From Temnothorax longispinosus (taxonomy: Eukaryota; Arthropoda; Insecta; Hymenoptera; Formicidae), in NCBI RefSeq assembly GCF_030848805.1, contig NC_092361.1, positions 9,319,928 to 9,383,927 of the forward strand: a stretch of 64,000 bases of DNA, in the 5' to 3' direction. A program made the translations under genes and the position numbers. The notes under the pieces are model-generated. The model had not been told where the DNA came from, did no database searches, and saw only the letters and a program-made list of their open reading frames with translations. This document shows, one piece after another, positions 1 to 11,739 of the stretch. The number at the start of each line of letters is the position of its first letter. The stretch's first letter is position 1.

Positions 1-325
1 CTCTGATACTTATATATATATTAACATATACAAATATTTAATTTTATAAAATTGTTTTTTTTTCTCTTTTCTTTATTTTTATATTCTAGTATACCCTTGC
101 TATGACATATAGAAATTTTACAAAATTACATGTTACACTATATATAACATGTAATATAAGCAAACTATTGAATCAGAAATGTATTACTATTGTGTTAGTT
201 TACGGAAAATGAAAAAATATGACGGATTAATACAAAGGACAATGTCCACCATATATTTCATATTGCTCCAAATCCAACCTGCCTTGGAAAGATAGAAAGA
301 ACGAGAGAGAGACAAAGAGAGAGAC

Positions 326-377
<52 letters not shown>

Positions 378-716
378 GTGCAAGCAAATAAGCGTAAAAC
401 AAGTATATTCGTAGCTGGTGTCGAATTCTGCTCCATCATAAAGTTATAACTTTTTCAAAATGACTGATTTTTGCAGTTGTTGAAAAGTAAAGTATTGAAT
501 TATATATTTCAATACAAAGGACTCGAAACGTACAATTCAGAATTATATCTCACTAACAATGAGATATAAGTTAGTTGTAACGCTCTATTCATTTATAATT
601 TTTGAGATTGCATTTGACTTTTTCAAAGATAATTTTTGAACAAGCATGTAAAAATGCAAATATGTACCTATTAATTTTATCCGTAGAAGAATACACTTGG
701 AAAAAATTAAGAATAT
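1..716. other. AT-rich flank, no gene seen
   Basis: The stretch is AT-rich and has no coding region I can support. It holds a GA-rich microsatellite at about 296-376, whose apparent open frames on the minus strand are Leu/Ser runs created by the repeat. It ends at a CT microsatellite that marks the 5' boundary of the LINE. Confidence 0.6.
290..378. repeat. (GA)n-rich microsatellite
   Basis: Interrupted GA dinucleotide repeat, purine-rich on the plus strand, seen directly. Confidence 0.95.
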
Positions 717-744
717 CTCTCTCTCTCTCTCTCTCTCTCCCTCT

Positions 745-3107
745 GCAGAGATTTAAAAAATGCATAGTTTATATAGATTTGAAACAGTATGTTAATAGGC
801 CGACAAGGGTTATGCAGGACAGTCAAACAATGATAGACTTACTTTTTTCTAATAATAGAGTTAGGGTACAAGTGGTTCATGAGCCTAAAATAACAGACCA
901 TGCGTGATTAAGAGTCGAATTGAATATGAGTAAATCCGAAAATAAATATAAAGAGTTTAGTGCTAGTGATTATAAGCAATTTAATATGGATGATTTTAGT
1001 GGATTAGTAAGAAATAAGGTAGAGCAAGATCAAAGATATGGATGTCAATGTGAAAGCGAAGAAATTTATTGATGATATAGTAGATGCGCTCGACATTACA
1101 GTACCTAGAAAAAAATGTAAACTCCCGAAAATATATGGGAGGGAAAAAAATAGTACTCAGACGAAATAATAGAAGCAACGGCTAAAAGAGATGCGGCATA
1201 TAGTAAAGCATTGTACGACGATACGGATCAAAATTGGTTACAGTTTAAAATTGAAAGAAATGCAGTAGTCAAATTAATTAGGACGAAGAAAAAAGAATAT
1301 TATGAAAGTATAATAGATTGTAATAAGGATAATCCTACATCTGTGAAAAACCTTGAAAGAAATAATAAAAGGGGAACCAATGGGTAGTAAAGAATTTGAG
1401 GATATAGATTTTGAAATATTAAATAGCATTGAAGGAAATAATATAGCGGATAAATTTAACATGTATTATATACAGAGTATTGAAAACATAAATAAGTCCA
1501 TAGATGTAGAGATATCTGGAGGTGCGAGTGAAAGAATTGCGTATGATAGAGAAGGTAAAGAAATTATGGAAAGTTTTGAGATGATTAAGATAGAAGACTT
1601 AGAGAAAATTGTTATGGGTCTACCAAAGAAAAAGGACACAGAAGAAGGAATAACTAGTGATATATCACTAGTATATAAAAACATATTTTCCAGTAATAAA
1701 AGAGAAAATAGTTTATTAAGGGAAGGTTGTTTCCCAAAAGATTGGAAAACATCGATTGTGCCGATTCCAAAGGTAGAAAAAACCAAACAAACAAGTGAAT
1801 ATAGGCCTATCAATATACTACCAATATTTGAGAAGGTGTTAGAGTTAGTAGTTAAAAAACAAATTAAAGCACATTTGGAAGATAATAATATTATAACAGA
1901 GCATCAGTCAGGCTTTAGAAAAAAATATTCGTGTGAAACGGCGATTCAAACGGTTATTGATAAATGGAAATTGATAGTTAGTGAAGGAAAAATGATAGGG
2001 ATAATTTTTATGGATCTTGAAAGAGCATTTGGAACAGTGGAAAGAAAAAGATTAATAGAAAAATTACATCAGTATGGAATTAAAGGAACGGTTTTAGAAT
2101 GGTTAAAGGCATATATAAAAAATAGAACACAGGTTAGATTTAATAACAAATGGTCAAAGTTACTTACAATTAGTACGGAATAATATAGAGTACCGCAAGG
2201 ATCTGTGTTGAGAACATTTTTATTTATATAGTGTATAAATGATGTAATTAAAGACTGTCCAAAAAGATTTAGTATAAAAATATGTGCAGATGATACAATA
2301 ATATATCTGATTAGAGAAAGTAGTGCGGAGATAGAAAAAAAAATTAAATATTGCATTTCTAAGGTAAAACAGTGGATGAATATAAATACATTAAAAATAA
2401 ATGTAGGGAAAACGATACAAAATGAATGTAGGGAAATACATGGTTATTAGAGGTAAAAGAAAAGATCTGAGAGATAATATCATGATAAAATGCTTGGATG
2501 GAACAGAGATAGAGCGGGTAGAAATAATGAAATATCTAGGTATAATTATTATTAACAATAGGCTTAGATTTAAGAACCATTGTGATCATATGTTAAAGAA
2601 AATAGGGAAAAAAACAAGTTTTTTAAATAGAATAGGTAAAAGTATATCGGCGTATACAAGATGTATTATATATAACACAATCATAGTACCTCACTTTGAG
2701 TTTTGCGCGACATTGCTAGTCAATATGGGAGAAACACAACTAAGTGAATTACAAATAGCACAAAATCAAGCGATGCGAGTGATACTGCAATGTGATAGGC
2801 GTACCAATGTGCAGCATATGCTGCAGGCGCTGCAATTTATGTCCATAAAGCAGGGGCTGTATTATAACACTTGTATATTCATTTATAAGGTTTTAAGGCC
2901 CGAGCAATTAAGAAATAGGCTACAAATAATGGAAAATTTGAGTGGAAAACAAACATGTCAGGCTGAGGACATTGCAATATACAATTTCGCAAAACTGCAA
3001 GCGCACAAAAGAGTGTATTCTACGAAGGAGTGCAAATGTAGAATACATTGCCGGCTGAGGTAAAACAATGCGAACAAATACAGGAGTTTAAACGATTGTT
3101 AAAAGAG
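745..3107 (+). pseudogene. 5'-truncated LINE (Jockey/R1-like non-LTR retrotransposon), decayed ORF2
   Basis: The remnant opens inside the endonuclease domain: the translation near 770-905 has a TMIDLLFSNN segment followed by ITDHA, typical of the end of an APE-like endonuclease. Reverse transcriptase follows at 1353-2183, with 'EYRPINILP', 'HQSGFRKKYSCETAI' and 'IIFMDLERAFGTV' (catalytic Asp of motif A), continuing past an in-frame TAA at 2181-2183 into VPQGSVL and then CADDT, where the usual Tyr or Phe of the catalytic box is Cys. The rest runs to 3107 after a frameshift near 2400-2440, where a short AATGTAGGGAAA segment is duplicated. The coding sequence resumes at 4146-4161 and again at 22,163, so two later insertions split it. 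A CT microsatellite abuts both ends, suggesting insertion into (CT)n. Clade assignment is tentative. Confidence 0.85.
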
Positions 3108-4140
3108 TGTAACGATGCACCCCCAAAAGTGCATCGTCCCGGCACGAACACCCGGCCGAGACCGCCCGGCCGACCATCCGCAGGGCGAAGACAGGGCACG
3201 ATGTGCCCACTTTATTTTAATTGCTAGCATGTATTGTCAGGAAGTCCGCGAACGGAATTAACGCGGCAACCGCCTCACCGCGTCGGCGCTGGGGCGCCGT
3301 AATCCCCGATCGTTCCGCCGCACCGGCCCGGCGCTCGCGATCACCGTCGCTACCCCCACCACGACGCGACGCCGCCGCGACGCGTACATAAGCCCGGCGT
3401 CGCTGGCACAATTCGCGATTCCTGATCATCCGTCTCACCGACCACATCGATCTTGAGTTTTCACATTAAGCCAGTCCGACAGAAGGTAGAGCGCCTCCGG
3501 CATTCTCTGTCTTCGTCGAGCGTGTCTCGACAAACGACCGGCTTCCTCCCCGAGGATATCCGAACGGGGGCAGAGCGCTTCTCTGCCTCCACCGAGCGCT
3601 TCTCGATCGGAGACCACTCCACTCCTCGACGCTTGCAGTCGGTCACCACCGAACGCTTACCGGTGGCCGTACTCGCGCCGTTTCTCCTCGAGCTAGCCGC
3701 TCGTAGCCACTGCCGAGTGTTTCTCGGTGGTCGATCTCGCGCTAAGCTCGATCCCGCCGCCAACCGCGCCGAATTACCGCGGTCTTGCCCGCGCTTCGCG
3801 ATCCGCGCCGCGCGCCATTTTTCCGCGCTCCGATCCGCACCGCCCGGGAAAACCGGCTCCGCCCGTACCGATACTCATTGTGACGCGATTCGGCCCGCGA
3901 GACCGCCGAAAGTCCCGGCTCCGCCCCGTACGTACCGCGAGTTACCGCGAGCCGCTCGCGACACATCAGTCATTGTATCTATCCTAATCATTCATTGCTA
4001 TTAAATAAACGTTGTTATTTTGTTAAACCGGACGAATACGCTTCATTTTGTCGGCACCCACCTTGCCTCTGTCCCTCCGCGCTTCCGTCGAACCTAGACC
4101 CGCCGCGAGCTAGATCCGCGCTTCGACGACAGGTTGTTTT
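3108..4140. mobile_element. GC-rich 1.03-kb insertion in the LINE, probable solo LTR
   Basis: This GC-rich block interrupts the LINE and is bounded by AAGAG on both sides (3103-3107 and 4141-4145), a 5-bp direct repeat fitting a target duplication. The reading frame of the LINE resumes exactly after the second AAGAG. The block starts TGTAAC and has an ATTAAATAAA polyadenylation-like signal near 4000, about 140 bp before its end, as in an LTR. The end does not show a clear CA, so solo LTR is an inference. Long open frames in it are GC-driven and show no known domain. Confidence 0.55.
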
Positions 4141-4145
4141 AAGAG

Positions 4146-4161
4146 TATATTGAAACTAATG
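4146..4161 (+). other. short LINE segment between two insertions
   Basis: These 16 bases continue the LINE reading frame left at 3107 (Lys-Glu then Tyr-Ile-Glu-Thr-Asn) and end with CTAATG, the left target duplication of the Polinton. The frame resumes at 22,163. Confidence 0.75.
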
Positions 4162-4256
4162 AGTAGGTGATATAGGCCGATTCCATCCCGGGGTCTCCGA
4201 GGGGGGTGAGAGAAGCGGGGCGGATTACGCGGGGTAGAGGAGGAGGTGAGGGGGCG

Positions 4257-4460
4257 GGGTATCGGGTTACACAGAAGTATCGGATTTCGCGAGGGGGTAA
4301 GGGGGTGGGGAGGGAGCAGGGTATCGGGTTACACAGAAGTATCGGATTTTGCGGGGGCGTAAGGAGGAAGAGAGGGGGCGGGGTATCGGGTTACACAAGC
4401 GTATTGGATTACGTGGTGGTGAGGGAGAGGGGAGGAGGCGGGGTATCGGATTTTAAGGAT
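4257..4460 (+). repeat. G-rich subterminal minisatellite, about 62-bp period
   Basis: Three full units and one partial unit, each starting GGGTATCGGGTTACACA or a close variant, with G-rich spacers such as GAGGGGGTAAGGGGGTGGGG. Similar C-rich blocks occur in the right terminal repeat at about 21,950-22,120. Confidence 0.85.
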
Positions 4461-4756
4461 ATCGGATTACGCCGTAGAGGTTGGGGGAAGTGACCTTGGC
4501 ATACCACGTGTATGACTTACCGGGATAACTCACCGGGATGACTCATGTCCGGTATGACTCACCGGGATGTCTCACCGGGATGACTCACCAGCGCGGAGAG
4601 TCCGCGTTCGCGTTCGCGTTCGCCGCGCGCCGCGGGTCCGCGCGGGGGGTGCGCGTCGCGCCGGTCGCAGTGTACGTTCGCAACGATGCCGCTAGGCGGC
4701 GCATAATAGTAGAACTAACTCGATAGCGCACTAAGTAGGAACGTGTTTAATAACGC

Positions 4757-5250
4757 TAACGCATCGAACCTGTCGGGATATGTTCGTCGTAAACAACATT
4801 TTTCTAGGAAAAGGGGGCGATTATCGCGTGGACTAAACAGATTCGTTAAACAATCTATCTACGCAATACGTAAAAAGACAAAGAAAGAAAAATGACGTCA
4901 TCGGGACGATGATCGACCCGATAACGCATCGAACCTGTCGGAACATGTTCGTCGTAAACAACATTTTTCCAGGAAAAGGGGGGTGGTTATCGCGTAGACT
5001 AAACAAATTCGCTAAACAATCTATCTACGCAGTACGTAAAAAGACAAAGAAAAAAAAATGACGTCATCGGGACGATGATCGACCCGATAACGCATCGAAC
5101 CTGTCGGAACATGTTTGTCATAAACAACAGTTTTCCAGGAAAAGGGGGGTGGTTATCGCGTAGACTAAACAATTTTGCGCTATTTTTTACGACGCAGTAA
5201 GTGAAAAACAAAGGAAGAAATGACGGATCGACGATGATCGACCGCAATGA
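4757..5250. repeat. tandem array of about 165-bp units in the left TIR
   Basis: The phrase ACGCATCGAACCTGTCGG followed by ACATGTTCGTCGTAAACAAC recurs near 4760, 4922 and 5090, giving a period of 162-168 bp. A fourth diverged copy lies at about 5494-5690, just inside the inverted repeat. The right end has about two copies. Confidence 0.9.
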
Positions 5251-5493
5251 AGCGATGATAAAAGTTAGGTATAGGGAAGGACATGCACGGAAAGAAATTG
5301 CATCGTTCACTTAGATGTAAAAAAAAGCATCTTTATTTAACTCTTTTTTTACATAATATACCTCACGTACTAAAAAAATTAAAGCTGCAAGCTCACAATC
5401 GATGAGCTGATTCGTATTGAACGCATCGCTAGCGTATATTACATTCGACGCTTTCCTGGGATCCCTCACGGTGGACGCGATATCAGAGAACTG

Positions 5494-5884
5494 CTCTATC
5501 TACGCAGTAAAAAACAAAGGAAGAAATGACGTCATCGGGACAATGATCGACCCGATAACGCATTGAACCTGTCGGAACATGTTCGTCGTAAACAAATGTT
5601 TTTTAGAAAAAGGGGATATTATCGCGTAGATTAAACAATTTCGCGCTATTTTTTACGACGCAGTACGCGAGACAAGGGAAGAAATAATCTTTCAAAAAAT
5701 CAGTTGGAGCGAGAGAGGGGGCAAAGGGTATATAACGAGGGATGAAGCGCGTCGAGCCGCAGTAGTAAGATTTGAGAGTGATACATCAATCGAAAAGTAT
5801 CGAGATTTAATTTATGGTTGAACATTATCATGTACAAGTGCTGTGAAACGATATAATAAAGAACTGGTGCAAATGTGATCAAAC
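5494..5884 (+). promoter_or_regulatory. polymerase promoter region with TATA box and extra array copy
   Basis: 5494-5690 is an extra copy of the TIR tandem unit. Downstream, GGGTATATAACGAGG at 5727-5741 is a clear TATA box 150 bp before the polymerase start codon at 5885. CCGCAGTAGTAAG about 30 bp downstream of the TATA box could be the transcription start. The role is inferred from position and motif. Confidence 0.6.
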
Positions 5885-8800
5885 ATGGAGCAATTCGAGC
5901 AAACCGAACGCGATCTATTGGAGCTGTCCGACCAAGTCGCTGCCTTGGGTGAACATTTCACATGGGCGCTGAAATGCGCGGAATTCGTCGAGCAGCTTGA
6001 GACACGCAGTAGTGCCAAACGTCAGCGGCTCTCCAACGATCCAACGATTGGGCAGAGACAATCGTTGGTTGCCCGAATCGCGCGACTCGAAGGTGTGAAG
6101 TCGCGATTAGAAAGACAATTTATCCATAGCGGTGGTAATTATGCGAACGCCGGTACCAGTGGCGACACGCGCGCTGCAGAACTCGTATGGCGAGAGATCG
6201 ATGCCGCGTTTAAAAAGCGTATAATGACCGGTGCAGTAATTAATACAGACCATGTAAAACTGCGACAGTTTTTAGAAGACGCCTGCAGCGTAGTGTGCAA
6301 GCGAGTGCGAGACATTATAAAAATACATAACGGTGTCAAAGTGAACACCTTGTTCAGCGGGAAGTTTGTGGCGGGTGATAAACGTGCCAATAAGAGTTTT
6401 AATACAAATAACATAGAACTCTGTCGTACATTGCACTTGCGCGAGTGGTACGAGCTACACGTTATCGAGCCCACATTAGCGAAACTCGAGGAGTTCCAGG
6501 AACGCGACAGTGGGTGGGCGTTGACGCGAATCCACAATTTGACGGTAAACGTCAACAGTTACAATCCTTTGCGCGCGGGATGTCACTTGGAATTGCCTAA
6601 AGACATTAAAGTGAAGAACGCGGTGATCAATGTGCTGTCTATGGACAATACGTGTTTTGCGTGGGCCGTGACGGCTGCTCTGCATCCAGCCGAAAGACAT
6701 CCAGAACGGGAATCTTCATACCCGCATTATTCGGACCTGAATTTACGAGACGTTGAGTTCCCAATGACGTTGAGTCAAATTAAACAGTTCGAACAACTGA
6801 ACGAAATACCCGTCAACGTCTATACCATTGAGGGACAGAAGACGTCAAACGTTCTTCCAATACGGCTTACCGACCGCACAAGTCATAAACACGTGAATCT
6901 GCTGTACGTTCAGGACCCGCGAGACAACAATGTTGGACATTTTGCGTGGATTAAACATCTATCCCGCTTCGTGAGCTCGCAAATTAATAAACATGGACAC
7001 ACAAAGTACATTTGTGATCGATAAGTACCTCTACTTCTTTTAATAATATATAAAATATTTTATATTTTGTGTAAAAAATTTTATAAAATTTTGTGTTTCT
7101 TTTTTGCAGATGTCTTCACTACTTTAGCTCGAGCGACAAGTTGCAGTCTCACACTGTGGAAAGTCGAAAGGTAAACAAATGCGCAATCCGACTACCGAGC
7201 GAGGACAACAAGTGGCTCAGCTTCAAGAACCACAGCAAAAAAGAGCGACTTCCCTTCGTGGTGTACGCCGATCTGGAGTGCGTGCTGCAGAAGACACAAC
7301 CGGAGACGGAACACGCGTCATACGCTTATCAACATCATCGGGTATGTAGTATAGCATACTACGTACAGTGCTCGTACGACGAAACGTTATCGACGTATCG
7401 ATTTCGTCGCGATAACGACTGCGTCGCGTGGTTCGTCGAGGAACTCAAATGATTGGCGCATCGCGTAAAGAACATCTTGTCCGACATTGTATGCATGGTA
7501 GATCTAACGCGAGACGAGTAGGAGACATTTCACAGCGCGGCGCAATGTCACATATGCGAAAAATTGTTCGCGTCGGATGATAATCGTGTACGCGATCATT
7601 GCCACCTGACCGGGCGTTACAGAGGTCCAGCACATTCGACGTGCAATCTGAATTATAAAGATTCTCACTTCATCCCAGTAATATTCCACAATCCGTCGGG
7701 CTATGACGGGCATTTCATTATCAAGGAGATAGCTGTCGCGATCGAAGGCAAGATTGATGTACTGCCTATAACAAAAGAAAAGTACATCTCATTCACTAAA
7801 CACGTGAAAGACACCGCGGAAAGATCAGATTCGCGGAACGATATAAAATTAAAATTCATCGACTCATACAAATTTCTGAGCGCGAGTCTCGCAAAATTGG
7901 CATCCTTCCTCGATAAGGATAAATTGAAAATTGTACGTTCCAAATTTTCCGCGTTATCCGACGACGATTTTGAATTATTGACTCGAAAAGGTGTTTTTCC
8001 ATACGAATACGTGGACAGCATCGAAAAGCTGTAGGATACGTGTTTGCCACCGCGCGATTTATTTTACAGTTCCTTGACCGGTGAATCCGTATCCGAGAGC
8101 GATTACGCGCACGCCGCGAACGTATGGCAGCGATTCTCCGTTCTAACTCTGAGCGAATACAGCGATCTATACCTGAAAACCGATGTCTTGCTGTTGGCCA
8201 ACGTGTTTGAAAATTTCCGCGACATCTGCGTCGCGAGTTACGGACTTGATCCCGCGTACTACTACACTTTACCAGGCTTTACGTGGGACGCCACGTTGAA
8301 ACATACGTGTGTCAATTTCGAATTGCTGACTGACGTTGACATGGTTATGTTTATCGAACGTGGTATTCGCGGCGGCCTGAGTCAGTGTTCTAACAGATAC
8401 GCGAAGGCCAACGACAAGTACATGCAGTCGTACAATCCATCTAAACCGTCGTCGTACCTAATGTACTTCGATGTCAACAACTTGTACAGCTGGGTGATGT
8501 GTAAGCCACTGCCCTACGCAGAGCTTCGATGGGTCGAAGACGTGTCAAATTTCGACTTTAGCGCGATCGCTTTAGATTCGACTACGGGCTATATTCTCGA
8601 GGTCGATCTAGAGTATCCGCAGGATAAACACGACGCGCACACTGATCTACCGTTCTGTCCGATGGGCGATAAACCGCCCGGCAAACGGCAGGACAAACTT
8701 CTCGCCACGCTGCACGATAAGGAGCGTTATCCGTCTAGGAGCGTCATCCATTATCGCAATCTGCAGCAGTGCACGCGCCACGGCCTTCGCGTCACAAAAA

Positions 8801-9682
8801 TACATCGCGTATTGCAATTCGCTCAATCTGAGTGGCTCCGCTCTTACATCGAACTCAATACAAAATTTAGGACACAGGCCAAAAATGAGTTCGAAAAAAC
8901 TTTATATATAAATTAATGATTAACGCAGTTTTTGGGAAAACAATGTACGCAACCACGTCGATGTAAAATTACTGTCGAAGTGGGACGGACGATACGACGC
9001 GGAGGTAATGATTGCGCGACCGAATTTCCACAGCAGGAGCGTGTTTTCGGAAAATCTGGTAGCCGTCGAACTGCGCAAACTCGAGGTGAAAGACAAACCG
9101 ATCTACGTCGGCATGTGCATCCTCGACTTGTCGAAGGTGTGCCTATACGAATTTCACCACGAGTACATGTCTCCCCTGTACCGCGACTCGTGTAGAATCA
9201 TGTATACCGACACGGACAGTCTGATTTATCATATCGAGTGCGACGACGCGTACGAGAACATGAAACGCGATATAGTCAGGTTCGACACGAGTGATTACGC
9301 GGTAAACAACGCTTATGGTATGCCTCTCGTCAATAAAAAAGTGCCGGGCCTGATGAAGGACGAAAACAACGGTGCCATTATGACCGAATTCGTTGGACTT
9401 AGGGCGAAAATGTACGCTTTGCGAGTCGATGGTAAAAAAGACTGTAAAAAAGCGAAAGGTATCAAAAGCAACATCATCGCGCACACCATCAAGTTCGACG
9501 ACTACACGCGATGTCTGAACGATGAGATCGAAATAACTCGATAGCAGTCGTGCATAAGATCGAAAATGCACGAAGTGTACACTATCAGCGAGACAAAAAT
9601 CGCTCTGATTTTGTACGACGATAAGCGATATACCGTGCCGGATTCGACCGATACGTTGCCGTGGGGACATTACCGAATATAA
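5885..9682 (+). pseudogene. Polinton protein-primed family-B DNA polymerase, broken, one intron
   Basis: Two exons, 5885-7020 and 7110-9682. Exon 1 (378 codons) has an N-terminal helical region, then a module with Cys257 in NTCFAWAV and His352 in GHFAWIKHLSRF. It runs into a zinc-finger-like segment split by the intron (CDRC, then LHYFSSSDKLQSH). Exon 2 carries an exonuclease motif (VYADLECV, about 7260), a CHICEK/DHCHLTGRYRG putative zinc site, FHNPSGYDGHF, polymerase motif A (YFDVNNLY, about 8463), motif B around 8915-8940 and motif C (YTDTDSLIY, about 9203). It ends PWGHYRI at 9682. Damage: in-frame stops at 7450, 7519, 8032 and 9542, frameshifts near 8905-8915 and 8943-8950, and an altered splice donor. 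In the family this enzyme replicates the element by protein priming; here it is non-functional. Confidence 0.93.
7021..7109 (+). other. intron in the polymerase gene with altered donor (AT..AG)
   Basis: The 89-bp AT-rich segment ends in a pyrimidine tract and TTTTTTGCAG. Its 5' end reads CG/ATAAGTACC, which looks like a GTAAGT donor with G changed to A at position +1. Removing it joins the zinc-finger cysteine pair in frame; retaining it brings an immediate TAA. Confidence 0.75.
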
Positions 9683-10229
9683 CATATGTATACAATGTAT
9701 ACAATGTATGTATGTATGTAATGTATGCAATATATGTAATATAATGTATGTACGTATGTACATATGTATATATATGTATGTAATGTATGAGTGTATGTAT
9801 GTATGTATGTAATGTAACGTATGTATATTAATGAAAAGATATTAATAAAGATTGCGTACATGTATTTAGTATTTAATATTTTTATTATATACTTTATATG
9901 TATTACACTATCAGCGAGACAAAAATCGCTCTGATTCCGTACGACGATAAGCGATATATCATGCCGGATTCGACCGATACGTTGCCGTGGGGACATTACC
10001 GAATATAACATATGTATACAATGTATACAATGTATGTATGTATGTAATGTATGCAATATATGTAATATAATGTATGTACGTATGTACATATGTATATATA
10101 TGTATGTAATGTATGAATGTATGTATGTATGTATGTAATGTAACGTATGTATATTAATGAAAGGATATTAATAAAGATTGCGTACATGTATTTAGTATTT
10201 AATATTTTTATTATATACTTTATATGTAT
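9578..10229 (+). repeat. 326-bp direct tandem duplication of the polymerase 3' end
   Basis: Two units, 9578-9903 and 9904-10,229, each hold the last ~105 bp of polymerase coding sequence (starting TACACTATCAGCGAG), a (TATG)n-like microsatellite and an AATAAAG polyadenylation-like signal. They differ by a few substitutions. The second unit is a non-functional 3' copy. Confidence 0.92.
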
Positions 10230-10297
10230 TACATCTTTCAAACACTTTACATGTATCATTTTTATATTCAGAATAAAATACAGTTTGCACGAATTAA

Positions 10298-10777
10298 GGC
10301 TCCTGGTCCCTGAGCCGAGAACTCTGCGTTGACGGTGGCGACGCCACTTTCTCCTCTCACTCTCTCCAATGGAGAATTCTGTCTTGTGACATGTTGACAA
10401 CCAATTTTGTTGTGCGTGCTATTTCTTTATTATTTGCTCTGTGCTTGTGCTCTAACGTTTAACGTATTCGTGAAAGTCGTAAAATTGGCCGAAAAGTAAG
10501 ATTTGCATGCGAAAGGAACGTTTTCACCTCCTTTCGATAGTCGTCAAACGGCTGTTTTTCCCGTAGACTTCGTTTTAGACTTCGTTTTATAGCTGTTTGT
10601 TTATTGTCGAGGGAAAAAGGTAGTTTTCGGCCAATTTTGGAAGTGTTCTGAAACGATCTATAGTGATGTTTTATTGAAATGTCTTTTTATTTGAAAATGG
10701 CATGCACAACAAAATTGGGTGTTTTCCTCGCCTCGATAGTAAGAATCCAATATGGCCGCGGTGACTACCCAGGAGCC
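10298..10777. mobile_element. TTAA-flanked MITE (piggyBac-like) nested in the Polinton
   Basis: TTAA lies at 10,294-10,297 and 10,778-10,781. Between them is a 480-bp non-coding segment whose ends are GGCTCCTGG and CCAGGAGCC. The TTAA target fits piggyBac-like or Kolobok-like elements, though the terminal repeat is only about 9 bp. The insertion falls between the convergent polymerase and integrase genes; the integrase TAA stop overlaps the right TTAA. Confidence 0.7.
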
Positions 10778-11731
10778 TTAAATCACATTGTCCTTGAGTA
10801 TCCATGAGTTGTGCGATCCATCGAATCCCAGCCATTTCACGTAAACCTCGTCGCCCCTCCTGCGCAGTACTTTCTCCACGAGATACACGTCCGGATAAGT
10901 CGCGCGATGCAACTCGTGCTCGTAGAACGCTCCAGCGACGGATTTTCCACGATAGTCCTCGAGTAGATAAGTTACTGGATTGGTATGCTGCACTCTAACG
11001 ATCTTAAACACCTCGGTGGTCCAATTCGGCGTGTAACCCTTCTCGAAAATTGTCTTGTATTTGCTGACGCGTACCGAGTCGCCCGCTTTGAACTTTGCCA
11101 GGCCCGCGATCTTTATCGCGCTGTACACCGTAGCCAAGAGTCTTTCGGCGATCGCGGGGGTAACGTCGACGGGTCGCATGCCGATCGTCCGATGCTTGCG
11201 CGCGTTGTAATCCGACACGAGTCACGATAACGCGTCGAACCACTTGTAATTTCCATTGAGCGTAAACATCTTCCACATGTTGTTTTTTAACGTACGATTG
11301 AATCGCTCGACGACCGACGCCTTCATCACCGAATACGTGGAATAATGATTGATGCCGTGTTTTCTCACGAGACGTTGCACGTCGGTGTTGTAAAATTCCT
11401 TCCCCATGTCGGTTTGTAGGTTACTAGGGCACCTCCCGCTATCTCGAATTATCTCGGCGATAGCGTCAGCTGTCTCGCTGCCGACTTTACCCTTGAGCGG
11501 CACGGCCCACGCGTACTTGCTCAACACATCGATGACGGTGAGTATGTAGTGGTAGCCTCCGTTGAAACGCGAGTACGGGCGCATCTCGACGATATCAGCT
11601 TGCTACAGATCGTACCCTCGCACTATGACGTGTCTGCGGGGAAAATTTCTTCTCGCCAGTGCGTGCAATTCGTCCACCAACCGTCGCTTTTCAATATTTT
11701 TATCCACATCGGTCGATTTTAACGGTCTCAT
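10778..11731 (-). pseudogene. Polinton retroviral-type integrase with chromodomain
   Basis: A continuous minus-strand frame of 317 codons from ATG at 11,731 to TAA at 10,778, broken only by in-frame TAG at 11,603-11,605 (codon 43) and TGA at 11,222-11,224 (codon 170). The integrase core shows the D-D-E residues in TVIDVLSKYAW, LQTDMGKEFY and SVVERFNRTLK. The C-terminal part has a chromodomain-like end (VEKVLRRRGDEVYVKWLGF..SWI), which in related integrases is thought to guide target choice. In the family the enzyme joins the element's ends to the host genome and generates the 6-bp duplication. Both stops are consistent with C-to-T or G-to-A transitions. Confidence 0.93.
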
Positions 11732-11739
11732 GTTCGGTT

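Larger units (their letters stand above)
4162..5493. repeat. Polinton left terminal inverted repeat
   Basis: It matches the reverse complement of 21,085-22,156. The outer part is G-rich, with a minisatellite of about 61-63 bp starting GGGTATCGGGTTACACAG at 4257, 4320, 4381 and partly 4441. Next come repeated GACTCACCGGGAT words (4510-4590), then a tandem array of about 165 bp. The inner 180 bp is a reverse-complement copy of the 3' end of the two-exon gene at the right end. The left repeat is longer than the right by roughly one extra array unit plus small indels. Confidence 0.9.

Noticed and set aside
187..439. Open frames rich in Leu/Ser on the minus strand
   Set aside because: They are translations of the (GA)n microsatellite.
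3453..4004. 183-residue GC-rich frame in the 3.1-4.1-kb insertion
   Set aside because: No domain, arginine/proline-rich as expected from GC-rich non-coding DNA; overlapping frames exist on the other strand.
9143..10400. Long minus-strand frames opposite the polymerase 3' end
   Set aside because: Antisense shadow of coding sequence and (TATG)n repeats; the same frame is repeated by the 326-bp duplication.
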